Origin: Melieria omissa
Taxonomy: Eukaryota; Arthropoda; Insecta; Diptera; Ulidiidae
Direction of reading: 5' to 3'
Length of the DNA: 64,000 bases
Assembly: GCA_963971225.1 (NCBI GenBank)
Contig: OZ020268.1
Span: forward strand, 35,551,848 to 35,615,847
Made by a program: the position numbers and the translations under genes. Under the pieces are notes generated by a model. It had not been told where the DNA came from and ran no database searches. It was given only the letters and a program-made list of their open reading frames with translations. Shown in pieces: positions 1-16,155 of the stretch. The number at the start of each line of letters is the position of its first letter. Position 1 is the first letter of the stretch.

Positions 1-1462
1 TAAAAGTAGTTGAAAGCAATATTGGCATGTTTACACTTTTCGAAAAGAAAATATAAGAAAACACAAAGCAAATCCGATTTAAATAGATTGAAACCCTAAA
101 CAATAAATTAGGACCAAGAAAAGATAACACTCTAGAGAGACTCTACTACATATACCTATACACATACATATGTACATTGCGGCATGCAAGTAAATAAACC
201 TTATTATGAACGCTCTGATAGGCAAAGCATACAATTTTGGACCAACTGATCGAACCAACTGACTGACTACTGGCTGTAGCGAGCATTGCATACTCATAGA
301 TACATATTTGTAGTTGTAGTATTTAACGCCTAAACTTCATACGAATATGTTCCGGCATATCAAATTAGCTCTCTAAAGTACTCTCGAAATTGGAGCTTAA
401 GCGCTGCTGTACAGAAAAAAAGCCCAAAATTTGTTGCATGACCAATATAGAGAATTGGCAATGCGTGTGCAAAAATGCATTTTGATATTTAGTCAAACAA
501 CATTAATAATAAACTAAGTTTTGAAAAAAGGCCATACACCCCTTTTGAAATATGCTAAATAGACGTTGGTAAGTAAAAGTGAAGCGCGCTGCTGGTCGTC
601 ACAGTCAGATTGAATGACAAAGGACTTTTTAACAATAGTTGTGTCTGTGTCTTGGCATATTGATTTCCCTCTCCTGAAAAAGTCCAGTGCGAACGCGTCA
701 TTTCGAATTGGGAGTATCAGAGTCCTTTCGTATTTGGTGAAGCCATAATATGTTCTAATATCGAATATTTGCCGCTTCATTGCGCTGCTCTTTTGTTGGC
801 CAATGTTACTGCGCTTCAAACATGCGTCTAATGCTCATCAGTAACACAATTCTAACATTCTTTATACCATACCTTACAGATTATTAAACAGTTTATACAA
901 TCGTTTTTGGTAAGTGAGGCAATTGCAGGTTACAACTCGACATTTTCTTCTTCTTGTATATTTAAGAATTTTTAACAAATATTGCTTCAAGTCAGTTTTT
1001 TTTCAATACAATTTTTCAAGGCATTGCAAATAATGCTGGAAAACAAGCTTCAACAACAAGAGGGCTAAAGCGAGCAATGCATTACATAAAAGCATTTTTA
1101 ATTGCTAAATTTGACATGCAGCCAATATAAAATTATTCTTTAACAATATTTTATTGAAAAGAGTGCAATAATGTGCATTGAAATGTGAAATGTGTGGCTT
1201 TTACAGAATAACGCAAAGCTTGAGTGCATTTATAAAATCCCCAATGCGTATTCACTCTTCGTTAGCAAGAACGTTTGCGCATGAAAGTTGATGTATTTTG
1301 CAATAATATATGAATTTTCTGTAACATAGTGAGTACAAAGAATACTTTAGTCCAATTAGAATATTCTTGTGGTGACTTTTCATTCAATGCGTTAAAGACG
1401 AAAGACTTAAGCAGCGAACTTGGTTTCAGACACTCACAAACATGTTTGCCAACTTTGACTTC
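1..1462. other. Intronic or intergenic sequence, nothing recognised
   Basis: This is AT-rich sequence, presumably cac intron upstream of the IVS4 exon. A 101-codon frame on the minus strand (819-514) has mixed composition, but I do not recognise it and it has no supporting context. Confidence 0.4.
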
Positions 1463-1850
1463 TTACTTACTTAACTCGCCATAACAAACCATTACCAGGT
1501 TACGGCCGGGAAGAATCGGTCTCTGTGGCTGCACTCGACCTGCAGATACCAGGTTGAGTACTTTTCGCCAAGGTTTCATTGTCCAGAGCCGCTGAGTTAC
1601 GTATATCTTTACATAGCTCATATAGCTTAATGTTGGTTTGTATACGATAGTCGTTGCCCATATGGACCGAGCTAAAGTTCCTTCCTCTTTGACACCCAAA
1701 AGGCCGCTAAGTCCTTACGCAACAGTGTCCAGGCTTCTGCACCATAAAGGGGCATCGGCACAATAAGGGTTCTATAGAGTGGCAGGTTTGTCAGTCGAGA
1801 GAGGTCTCTGCTACTAAATTGCCTTCCAGAATTTTTTTCATTTTACTCAG
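1463..1850 (-). mobile_element. RTE-like LINE remnant (3' part)
   Basis: The minus-strand frame at 1699-1463 and the bases to about 1850 are related to the LINE at the right edge of the window. Shared stretches include the one ending in GTCGAGAGAGGTCTCT, the 'tatagagtg' segment before it, and the 'ctcatatagctt...gttggttygt' segment. The fragment is short and frame-broken. Confidence 0.7.
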
Positions 1851-2126
1851 ACCCTTCGTCAAACCTGAAAATCGATGGTCAACATACCCACGGACGAATT
1901 TATTTACTCAGTCATGGCATAATTGCAAATAAGGTTGAAGCCAAGTCTGACCTCCATAATGCAAATAACGATCAAGCCAAGTCTACATTCGAAAGCGCAT
2001 TCACATCTCGCAAGCTTTCACATGTTAAAAGTCAACACAATGACAGTTTAATGATGACATTTCAGAATAGTCACCAAGTTTCCAATTACAATTTTTGTTC
2101 AACGACCATTTACTCAATTTGTTTTA

Positions 2127-2668
2127 CGAGGTGCGACAATGAAGTAATGAGACTGATTTTATTGCCACGCTTGTGGTAAACCTGCGACCCTCCCCTTCCC
2201 CGGCATCCTTCCTCTCTCCATTGATATATTTACCATCGCTCTAGCTTGTTTAGTTCGCCTGCTGTGTTGTGTTGAATAGACGTGTGTTGATGGTGCTCGC
2301 ACGAAAATGGAGAAACGAAATCAAGAGACTGAGAATCAAGACTGTTTGGAACAAGTGGAAAACGATCCCACGCTGCTTGATTGATTGATATGTCACCCTG
2401 TGACTTGTTTTTGTTCCCTAGAACAAAATCGTTGGTCAAAGGAACCCATTTTGAGTCGATTATGGACATCCAGGCCGCCGTGACGAGGGTACTCGCGGAC
2501 ATCCCCAGTCGAAGCGTTTCAGAAATATTACGAAGCATGGAAAACGCGCTGGAATCGTTGTATAGCTGCCCAGGGGGACTACTTTGAAGGCGATGGCAAA
2601 GTTGTAGAATAGTTTTTAAATATACGGTTTTTATGGAACCAGTCTCATTACTTAATTGTCTTACCTCG
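2127..2668 (+). mobile_element. Internally deleted mariner-type element
   Basis: The termini are inverted repeats of about 30 bases (CGAGGTGCGACAATGAAGTA on the left against TACTTAATTGTCTTACCTCG on the right), each flanked by TA (2125-2126, 2669-2670). The remaining coding part, on the + strand around 2381-2600, reads like the mariner transposase C-terminus (FPRTKSLVKGTHFES, then MDIQAAVTRVLADIP). At 542 bp it is less than half of a complete element and cannot encode a working enzyme. Confidence 0.8.
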
Positions 2669-2670
2669 TA

Positions 2671-4860
2671 TATGTCACTATACATTTCTGCAAAAGTAAT
2701 AGTTTCACTACTGTAAAACGGAACTAATTGTCAATGCTACAACGTCAATGCTGCGAAGAGTGAATAACCCTATATATGTATGTATATATAAATATATATA
2801 AACTCGAAAGATTTTTAAAAGCTTCTCTGATATTTTAGTGGGATTTTTCATTATAGCGCAGTCTGCTGTTGCAATACATAAAACCATTGTTCAATCAGTT
2901 TCAATAAATCAAATCAGTTTTAAGTTTTAACTTTCCCCCAAATGTTCATAATTAAACATCAACATTTGCAGTTGTGACATTAGAAAAAGCTCATAGTACC
3001 AATTCACGGCCGACTGCGTACAGTTCTAAAAAATATTTATAAATAAATTATTATTGTACAAAAATATATTGTATTGTTTTTCCAATAAGGAATTTAAAGT
3101 AGGTCCGCCCCGAGTTCAGTATTTTTAGTCTATGATTTACTCGTATATAAAGTTGGTAGTTAGTTTTGTTGCATTTTCAAGTGTTTGCAAATGCGTTTGA
3201 GAAGTTTATATGAATTACAGCCATTCACCATTGTTTCGTACGCTTTCAGACATTAGAAATCGTAGCGCATTCAACAGTTAACCCGCTTACACTTTGTCAT
3301 ACAGAAACTAATGCCTAAAAAAGTTCCCAGCGCCGCTGCAGCGTCATCCATTTAGCCAAGTAGTCTATCTATGCCCAACCAATCGCAAATCTTAATCAAA
3401 AATCATTCATAGCGCCTCATAACATGTCGTATACTTGTCTGTCTTTCAGTAAAGCTTGCTTTGTACCTCTGCGTAATGTTGGTACTCGTTTCGTACTTTG
3501 TGTACCATTCGCTTTGAGAGTTCGTTCGTTAAACGTTTAACCTCTTGATGAACTGAACCTAAATATTCATTCAGTAACTAATAAGTATACTTATGAGATT
3601 ATTAATGCAAACTTTTCTACTTATTTTCTTCTTTTTTGCAACATCGACCAATAAACTTGAAATTTTGCAAAACGTACGAAAACATTGACATATGAAAATT
3701 CATGCACCAACAAAAACCAAAAAATTAAAACAAACAAATCAAATATCAATATCGAAAATCACAATCAATCAACAACGTTGTTATAATGTTTAATATGAAA
3801 TTCATACTATTCGCCACAATGCTGCATCTTCAACTGCAACTGTAACTGCAACTGCAACTTTACTCGTGACTGTAACTGTGAATCGCAACTGCTTGCGATG
3901 TTCATGGGCCCTTCTCGAATTACTTGAATTGAATTGAATGAAACAATATATCTTAATATATACTCATGCATATCCGAAATGAAAATCGAAACTAAAAACG
4001 ACTGCAATGAAAACACACCAACTTGTATCTGTATGCGTCTTGAACAATTTGTATCTGTGAATGCGTTTACATGCAACATGCTTGACATGATTTTTAACTG
4101 CTATATGTTTGTTGCAACTCATTAACAATATTTCTGAATGTTTGAAAACGTCACACTGATATCACAATAAAAACAACAACAACAACAATAACAATAACAA
4201 TCAAAATTCGCCAACAATTATATACGAATACGAAAATGTCATATAAACACATGTTTCTCCTCTGTTATGTGCGCACAAAACTATCAAACTACTACAACAA
4301 CAACAACAACATGCACAACTGGTACACACAAAAAATTTGGATTTTGAAAAAAAAAAAACAAAAAAAAAACAAAAACTGTCTTAAAACCATATAAACTCAA
4401 TGAAATTCTTTGAATTGACAATTCTGCAGGATGTAAGTAAAAAAATTTCAAACAAATGAACATGACTCTTTTACCTAATGCGCTTGATTGTAGACATTTC
4501 CAGAAACCGATTACATATACTATTTTGTTGAAAACATAACTACTACTTCTAATATTCGTACCTTTTGTCCGTTCTTCATGTATATTCTTAAATAATTAGC
4601 TGCTTCATTGCGCCTTTCTATAACTTGTTCGCATTCGCAACCTCTAGCTTTGAGTCCCACCTCGTTTAAATACTCTGTAACCTTTATGTGAAAGCTATCC
4701 AGATTTAATTGCTTTACCCTGTCAGTTTTAGTCCTGTCGCTCATAAGGTTATTCCCGCAGCGTATTCGCAGTATTCATCCTGTGTTTTCTAATGCTTTCA
4801 TACAATACTTTTGAGGCTGTGGTTATGCTTTTGCTTTCAAGATTGTGGTCAGTCTAAAAT
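2671..4860. other. Intron sequence with simple repeats and a candidate microexon
   Basis: AT-rich sequence. It holds CAA/TAA microsatellites near 4171-4203 and 4289-4312 and an A-rich tract near 4350-4375. No coding exon is recognised. A possible 3-base exon at 4430-4432 is given separately. Confidence 0.4.
4430..4432 (+). other. Candidate 3-nt microexon (GAT)
   Basis: TTCTGCAG is followed by GAT and then a perfect GTAAGT. Upstream is a moderately T-rich stretch. It lies upstream of the IVS4 exon, where vertebrate Cav2 genes splice tiny exons into the IVS3-S4 linker. The match could be chance: roughly one such arrangement in a window this size would not be surprising. Confidence 0.2.
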
Positions 4861-4884
4861 GTGTACTGTGTAGTTTAAAATGTT

Positions 4885-5515
4885 ACTCAAACGATGCACG
4901 AATTCAGCATGAAATGTTACTCATACGACATGACTACAATATGAAACTCATACTTCTCTACTATGACTACTCATACGATTCATGACTTCAATATAAAATG
5001 TTACTCATGCGACTCAAAGTTACTCATACGACTCATGACTGCAGTATAAAAAGTTACTCATACGACCCATGACTTCAATATACAAAGTTACTCATACGAC
5101 TCATGGCTGCGGTATAAAATGATTCTCATACGAGTCAAAGTTACCCATACGACTTATGACTGCAGTATAAAAAGTTACTCATACGACCCATGACTTCAAT
5201 ATAAAAAGTTACTCATACGACTCATGGCTGCGGTATAAAATGATTCTCATACGAGTCAAAGTTACTCATACGACTTATGACTGCAGTATGAAAAGTTACT
5301 CATACGACTTAAAGTTACTCATACGACTCATGACTTCAATAATAAATGTTTGTCATACGAGTTTAAGTTACTCATACGACTCATGACTGCAGTATAAAAA
5401 GTTACTCATACGACTTATGACTTCAATAGAAAAAGTTACTCATACGGATCATGACTGCAGTATAAAATTTTACTCCTACGACTCATGACTTCAGTGTAAA
5501 ATGTTACTCATACGA
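4885..5515. repeat. Minisatellite, 34-bp unit
   Basis: About 18 imperfect copies of a unit like GTTACTCATACGACTCATGA followed by CTGCAGTATAAAAA. Between 5053 and 5087 the spacing is 34 bases. Shortened units of about 20 bases occur where TCATACGAG is joined directly to AAAGTTACTC. The two variants, CTGCAGTAT and CTTCAATAT, partly alternate. Confidence 0.85.
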
Positions 5516-6634
5516 CTAAACTTTCAACATAACTTTCCTTCAGCGTGTTGCTATAACTATAATGAAAACTGTAGCACTGAGGTGAAGACAGTCTGAAGTT
5601 TATAATCACTGAAATTGTGTTAGAGTCCAGTTGTCTGTCCTTACCTTCTACTTGATTTGATTGAAATACTGGAGAGAGAACTTTACATTGATACTTGAAA
5701 ATTTATATGATTTGTCCAATTTCACTATTTGGTTCAAAATCTGTCTGCCTGTCTGCTATATGGACTAATTTTCTGAACTATGCTAACTTCAGCTATGAAG
5801 TTCATAGCTGATAAGTCAGCTAATTCGCATAACTCCAAATAAAGTTGTAATAACTCAACTCATAAAAACTGCTTTAGGCAAATACTTCACATCATTAATG
5901 CAGAAATTTGTGTTGGAAAAATTGTTGGCCATTACCGCCTTGAAGCAATCCAGCATAACCACAGCCTTATTCCTTGTACAAATGTTCCCCTGTATTTTGC
6001 AACATTCCCTATTTCGCGTTGCGTGCAATAAAGAATTTCGTCTACTTTTTTATTGCTATTGCCATTACCTTCTCTAAGCAATAATTATATAAACTCATGC
6101 AAATATGATCTCAGTATTAGATCTACAAGAAATACAATCACTTTTCCATAGGAATACAATTACCTTTACGCCTAGTATCTCCTTACTGTTGTAGCCTAGG
6201 AACACAGACTGCACCTCTATATATGTCGAGCACAGGTTCATAAACAATATTAGATTTTGACTTATTTGCCTTACATGGACCAAGTGTCTTCTCTAAATGT
6301 CCGTAGAACTATATTTTGTAATTACCAAGTGAGCAACTCGTAGTGAAATGTGTTAGTTTTTTATTCTCTCAGTGGTGTAAACGGTTTTTAGCAAAGAAGT
6401 ATTGCCGGCAATCATTGCTGTACTAAAGTGCCTCATAAAATATTGAAAAAAAATTATAAAAATGCCCAGATGCTCGTATATGCTCGCATATGCTTACAAT
6501 AAAAAATAGCAAATTTAGTTGTGTACGTCCTGGAGAACTACTGGAGAACACACAACAAATCTCTTTTAAGTGACCCAAAGTTTAACTTGCTGCTTACAGT
6601 TTTGTAAGTCCATGGACTAATCAATTTTAATATG
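5516..6634. other. Intron sequence, nothing recognised
   Basis: AT-rich sequence with no coding frame of interest and no clear repeat structure. Confidence 0.4.
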
Positions 6635-6636
6635 TT

Positions 6637-6783
6637 AACCCTTTCGCTATGATTTTTGCAGTATGTTTGCAAACCTTTATTTAGTTAGACTTTTGAAGAA
6701 CTTTGGTGCTTTGTGTCTATAATAGAAATTACAAGTTTTCGTGTCAACTGAGATACCAGTATCACTGCAGTAGCGAAAGGGTT
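6637..6783. mobile_element. Short inverted-repeat element
   Basis: AACCCTTTCGCTA at 6637-6649 is matched by TAGCGAAAGGGTT at 6771-6783; GCAGT lies near both inner ends. A TTAA covers the left end. It has no coding capacity, so it is a MITE or a small foldback. Confidence 0.45.
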
Positions 6784-6786
6784 TGG

Positions 6787-7768
6787 GGGGTATGGTGGTG
6801 AAACACTTTTGGAAAATTTGAAAACAAAAATATCTTTAACAATTTCAGTTCAATATGCAATATGGATTAAATTTCAAATGTCTCAATTATGGTTTTTTTG
6901 TATTTCCTATGGACATATTTCTAGGCACTAGCAAAGATTTTTTAATCCTTTCGACCCCAAATTTTACCCTGTGTCTCGATATTACTATTTAAATCATGGA
7001 CAAGTTGCGTAAGAAGTATGCACACGACATTTGAAGTTGCCACGCTTCTTATTTCGCGTTCTAGAGCTATTTTACTTTTGAACAATTTTAGCTTACAAAG
7101 GGTTAAATATATTTTGTATCAATATTTTTTAATTACAGAATATGTATTTAATATTTATGGAAAAATACAAAATTATCACATTTTGATTTTATTGAACCAT
7201 TATTAAGAAACAGGGTTTTAATCAAACGCGCTCCAGTCGTAGACTTCAATTAGAACACAAACTTTCTCTAATATCGCTGCAAATTCTTGGAAATTATTTT
7301 GGGGAAAACAGTAAAATTTTTGGAATGTATTTTGAATTCACTCCTAAAAATATTGAATTGTTGGTGCCTACTTAAATGAAACCAATAGATCAATCGTAGC
7401 TTCTTCTATAAGATGGCAAATAGATGAAGTGGCTCTCAGGCAACTTTGGGGTCGAAAGGATTTAAGTAACATTTTTGTTGTAGTGTGGCAACCTGGTACA
7501 CAGCGAAGAGTTCATTTTGAACTTGAATACTTTTACACTGGTCAATGTAAATTTTCAGTTGCAAAAGCTCTGAAAGGTCAGAATCACAGGATGCATAAAA
7601 AATAACTTTCAGTGCCATGCCATCAAAAATCAGTGAGGTATCCTGCACCAGTTGAAGAATATACGAATCAATTCGATTTGAAAAAGCCAATTCGATATTT
7701 TGTTTTGTTTTTTAAAGACGGCTTCTAAAAAAATCGCATGTTTTTCCTCGTTTTCACCACCATACCCC
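6787..7768. mobile_element. Inverted-repeat element of about 980 bp
   Basis: GGGGTATGGTGGTGAAA at 6787-6803 is inverted at 7752-7768 (TTTCACCACCATACCCC). A second inverted pair lies inside: CCTTTCGACCCCAAA near 6948-6962 and TTTGGGGTCGAAAGG near 7446-7460. No transposase is recognised; the short frames inside do not resemble known proteins. Confidence 0.5.
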
Positions 7769-7799
7769 TTAAACAACATTTGAATCTAAAAGAAAAGCC

Positions 7800-8402
7800 G
7801 AACTTGCAGGAGCGGAACCTACAGGAAAGCTGACCACCATTTTTCAGGCGGAAATATACGCCATTGAAAGGTGCGCTCACTTCAATCTGGTGAGGAAATA
7901 CCGGAACCGGAAAATTGCGATCCTGTCAGACAGCCAAGCAGCAATCAGGGCATTAAGATCTTACCAGGTATCCTGGAAACTGGTGTCGGAATGCCTTGTG
8001 AAGCTGAACAAACTTGACCGTTACAATCAGGTATGGGTCCTCTGGGTTCCGGATCACGCCGTTATTGATGGGATTGAGCAGGCCGACAAACTTGCAAGAA
8101 GGGGGGCGTCTACCCCTTTTGTCGGCCCAGAACCCTTCTGCGGTCTAGGCAAAGGAGCCCTATCTATCCTTTCCAAGAAAGACGAGTTAACCATACGGAA
8201 TCAATACTGGGAAAATCAACCAGGTCTTGAACATTCCAAGATGGTTATTGGATCTTATAACAAGAAAAGGTTCGAGGAATGTATGAGTCTCTCAAAGAAT
8301 AATCTAAGGATTATCACAGGTATACTGACAGGGCATTGCAGATTGACCAAACTAGGTATCAGGGTGAACGAACTCTGTAGGTTCTGTTTGCAGGAAAATT
8401 AA
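7800..8402 (+). pseudogene. LINE fragment: RNase H domain and C-terminal zinc-knuckle region
   Basis: Translation in the frame ending at TAA 8400-8402 gives TTIFQAEIYAIERCAH, then IAILSDSQAAIRALRS, WVLWVPDHAVIDGIEQADKL, and near the end TGHCRLTKLGIRVNELCRFC. These are the E, D and D motifs of the retroelement RNase H fold and the Cys-rich tail found in I/LOA/R1-type non-LTR retrotransposons. The first Asp motif (TDGS) and the reverse transcriptase are missing, so it is truncated at its 5' end. Confidence 0.8.
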
Positions 8403-8593
8403 ACTGCAATACACATACTAGGCACCTGGGGGACTTTATTATACCACGATCGGATTGGATTTCCAAAGGCTTAGGAAAGATATACTAAGATTCCTTTTGG
8501 ATACTGGACTCACGGACGAACTGTGAAGGCCCAGAAGGGGGCACAATAGGTCATTTAGCTCGCAGTGCACTTTCCCCGGCAATAATAATAATA

Positions 8594-9133
8594 ACACTGC
8601 ACAACACAAAAAAAAACTAACAAAGTTCTGACACCAATTTTGATTAAATACGAAATAAACACTTAAACACATTTTCAGTTTTGGCTTAGTTCTGGCGTTC
8701 AAGTTAATTTCTGAGCTTTGATGTATTCAGAGACCTATAGTAGAATTTTATGGCAAATATTTTCGTGGTACATTTTGTCCTTAAAAAGTACTGTTTTACA
8801 GGACATTTTGGGCATTTTAGAAAAAAAATGGTCAAATTGACCAATAAAAATTGGAGCTACAGGGTTAAAATGCTCCACAAAAATGTTCCTCGTAGTGTTT
8901 TACACCAAATTGCTGAACACATCATATACCTAAAATGTGATGTTACATGGTTTTCGTATGCCGATTCACCATAAGAATGCGCGAAAAGGGAAAAACTTTG
9001 AGCACCCCTAAAAAAAAATTCAGACGTAAACTTTCAAAACGCCGATACACGTATATTTTTTTTTGGTTCCCTCTACCAGAATCCGGTGTCAGAACCTTGT
9101 TATTTAAAAAAAATTTGATTTTGTTGTGCAGTG
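8594..9133. mobile_element. MITE, copy 1 (CACTGCACAACA ends)
   Basis: It begins CACTGCACAACACAA and ends TTGTTGTGCAGTG; inner parts near both ends share GTTCTGACACC and GGTGTCAGAAC. The body 8700-9120 is the reverse complement of 45020-45440 with few changes, including 'ttcctcgtagtgttttacaccaa'-like stretches. No transposase was found. The superfamily is not clear from the ends. Confidence 0.75.
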
Positions 9134-13170
<4,037 letters not shown>

Positions 13171-13262
13171 GTTTTCGGAAACATAAAATATGATCCGGAT
13201 ACGCAACTCAACCGCCACAATAATTTTCAATCGTTCTCCGGAGGAATCATGCTGCTCTTTCG
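13171..13262 (+). CDS. cac: cac alternative exon A: domain IV S5-P turret and pore helix
   Basis: The exon encodes 30 residues plus two bases (phase 0 to 2). It starts [19 protein letters not shown], continues [11 protein letters not shown] and ends with CG, which the A opening the 19655 exon completes to Arg. It matches the 14567 exon in the first six residues, in RHNNFQSF and in MLLFR, and differs in the turret (YDPDTQLN against LGTVENSIT) and in the pore helix (SGGI against IQGV). Equal phases make the two mutually exclusive, since using both would shift the frame. The splice sites are poor: the acceptor follows a purine-rich AACATAAATAAAG with no pyrimidine tract, and the donor is GTAAAA. 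Use is therefore probably regulated. The intact frame and conserved residues argue against a dead copy. Confidence 0.85.
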
Positions 13263-14566
13263 GTAAAAAACAATGTTGAATTAAAACAAGTATTGCCAAA
13301 CAAAGTAATTATTTACAAGTATTTTTCAAACGTAACAATTAAACTCGTAATTTATACCTACTACTACTACATATGATATTCGTATATACGCTATATACAT
13401 ACATAGTTATATATATGTATAATTGTTGGAGTTGCTACTTTATCTAGTTCGAATTCTGTATTTTTCTTTTGGAATATTGCATAAATATTTCCACATGGAT
13501 ATTTTTTGGGGGTTCATAGCTTGAAATTCGTTGTAGTTAGTATATATTTCTTTGAAAAGAGTTCTTTACCGTTGCTGAATTACGAATTACGATTTGCGTT
13601 CAAGGAATGTCATTAATTACTTTACAACTTTCATTTACAAATACGTACAATTTGCCGTTTACATGTTTGTTTTGATGTATATACGCCATAGCAACATACA
13701 TACAAACGTACTCGTCTTGTTCGAAAAGTACACAAACATTTGTGTTATTGCTTATGCAAAGTGCTTGACCCGGAATTCGAAACTATGAAAAATAAACAAA
13801 TAAATAAATACCAACATTATTAACTCAAATGCCAAAATGGCTGCTGTACAATATTCGAGCATAGAAATTGAAGGATGCTTCACAGCTCCACAACGTTGAT
13901 ACAGCTAGCCACAACAAAATTAAATGAAAATTTACAATTGAGGTGTTTGCACACGTACTCGTATTTTGCTCTCCCTCCCTACCCCCCAACAACCCTCAAT
14001 AGTTAAATAATTTCACTTATGTATAATCCCGTGCAAGCTAATTTTGTTCGTATTGACTAGCAAACCTAGTGTTACATACAAAATTTCAGTTCCGTTAACC
14101 CACCTAACCACACACAAACACACACACACAGCACCGGAGCTTAGTGTGTAATCCGTTTTATGATTTCGCTCCCTCCTGTTGAACATTTTTGGCAGTTTTA
14201 AACAGTTTTTCTAGAGTTTTGCAGTTTACCACTACGTAGTTAGATATAGAAGGCTTTGTTGATTATGTTTACAATTGATCAACAAAAACAACAACAACAA
14301 CAACAACATACTATATCGATCAACACAACACGTACATGCAGATTTATTCCCCCATAAAAATTATAAAAAAATTATTCTTGTGTATTAATTTTGATTTAGA
14401 ATTTAATGCAATTAATTACTAATTGAACATTCGTGTGGTAATTTTTTTGGTTTTGTTGTAATCATGAATTCTTGATTTGTTATTATTTGAAAATTATTAA
14501 TTTTATTGAAGTAGCATCAAAAAACGATTTGTAATTAAAACTAAATCACATTCGCTACATGCTTAG
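13263..14566. other. cac intron between the two alternative pore-loop exons
   Basis: AT-rich sequence; a CAA microsatellite lies near 14282-14308. No coding sequence is recognised. Sequence for regulated exon choice would be expected in this interval. Confidence 0.55.
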
Positions 14567-14661
14567 GTATTTGGGAATATCAAACTAGGTACAGTGGAAA
14601 ATTCAATAACTAGGCACAACAACTTCCAATCATTTATACAAGGCGTCATGTTGCTCTTCAG
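14567..14661 (+). CDS. cac: cac alternative exon B: domain IV S5-P turret and pore helix
   Basis: The exon encodes 31 residues plus two bases (phase 0 to 2): VFGNIKLGTVENSITRHNNF, then QSFIQGVMLLF, ending in AG that the next exon completes to Arg. This version agrees with the fly cac protein as I know it and is probably the default. The acceptor is CTACATGCTTAG and the donor is a good GTATGT. It lies 1304 bases after its alternative. The peptide sits outside the membrane between S5 and the selectivity loop, so a swap would alter the outer vestibule but not the filter glutamate, which is in the constant exon at 19655. Confidence 0.92.
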
Positions 14662-15749
14662 GTATGTACATCACGTTTCACTGGAGTCTTAAAACAAACA
14701 AAAAATACAACTAAAACGTTTAACAATCGCAAAAAATCTATAATAACTTTCAAAAAATAGTGAGATACTTAGCGACCTTAGCGCAGTTCAACATAGTGAA
14801 TATTTTATTAATAAAAAAACGAAAGATCGAATAATATATAGAAACAAAATCTACTAGTTTTATACACTAAATGGACACACTTGAAAGTTAGAATTAAAAC
14901 TTAATAGATGAATTTAATTAAAACGTTTTCAAACTATTCGTAGGAGAACAGTTTGTTAGGATACATAACACATTCGATTGCGTTGCGTGCACATAAACCC
15001 AAAGCATAGCGTGATACATACTTGCATCTACCTAAATATATGTGTGTTATATAATGTACATAAGGGATATAACTGTTTTGTAATAAAATATTTAAAATAT
15101 TTAAAATTTTTATTTTATTAATTTAAAACTCGTACATCAAAATGAGAAAAGTAAAAAAAGTTAAAACTATATTAATTCAAGTTGTTACAAAAACCTACCT
15201 AGTACAAGAAATATCTGAAACTGAAAAGTAATAAAAGTAATAAAAGTAAAGATTTAACTTTAAAATAAAATGCATAGATATTGAACAAATGGTCATATTT
15301 TTACTGCATTGAAAAGTAGACAAGTCTGGATTAATTATAAAATAAAATATTCGCCAAATTACTCCCGCAACTCCGATCGCAGGTCTTTGTTCTTTTTCAA
15401 TTTTCAATCAAATTTTGACAAAGATGTGGCTTTGTCTCGCCAATGAGAACTCTTGAAAGAGATCCGAGCTGGTTGAGGCAAATATATGTGGGAAGGTGGC
15501 AAGACGAAAACAGGTGGCAAGATGGTAATAAGTGACAAAACGGGAACAGATGGCAAGAGCGAACATGGTGGCAACTACGCAACAGGAATGTATGAACAGG
15601 AGAGACTCGAAACCTACGCGGACGATCGTAACATTGACGTTTTGCATTAAATGCAATGAATTGAAATCCGGATTGAATAAATAAAGCCGAACGGTACCAG
15701 AGAACATGTGTCTACTCACCACTTCAGGAATTCTACATCGATATTGACA

Positions 15750-16155
15750 GGAAAGATATTAAGCGCAAAATGACCAAAGGAGCATAGGGACAGATTCCAA
15801 GATATCACCTGCGGAGAGATCTGTGTCGATATTTTGCATACTCATAGGAGTCTTAACAGGACTAGGATTGTACATGTAGTCTGTATAAAGACTTGGCTTG
15901 ACCCATCTGGACTACAGTCATATCAAATTTAATCTGTACAGCACCTCTTATGCGCTAGGGGGGTGGAATGATAGATTACTGGGTCATGATTTGTACCGCG
16001 CCACTAGAGGACCTTACCAGATTCATTTGACGCTCAGGCTGCAGCACCCAGAAACAGGATGACAGAAGCTTGCCTAACCCTCTTCGGGCATCTCAATAGG
16101 CTTTTGAAGCCTTCGAGAAACCAAAAAGCTGTCTGTCTCTCCTAAACTAACAATC
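15750..16155 (+). mobile_element. LINE 3'-end remnant
   Basis: The end (CTTCGGGCATCTCAATAGGC, then 'ctgtctgtctctcctaaactaac') resembles 46316-46455, which ends with the same AGCTGTCTGTCTTACC-type tail and CTAAC repeats. No usable frame remains. Family assignment is by similarity between the two copies only. Confidence 0.5.

Noticed and set aside
514..819. 101-codon minus-strand frame as a host gene
   Set aside because: No recognisable motif, no splice or promoter context, and it lies in transposon-rich intron; kept only as an unexplained frame.
4520..4744. 74-codon minus-strand frame
   Set aside because: Short, unsupported by any motif or neighbouring exon in frame.
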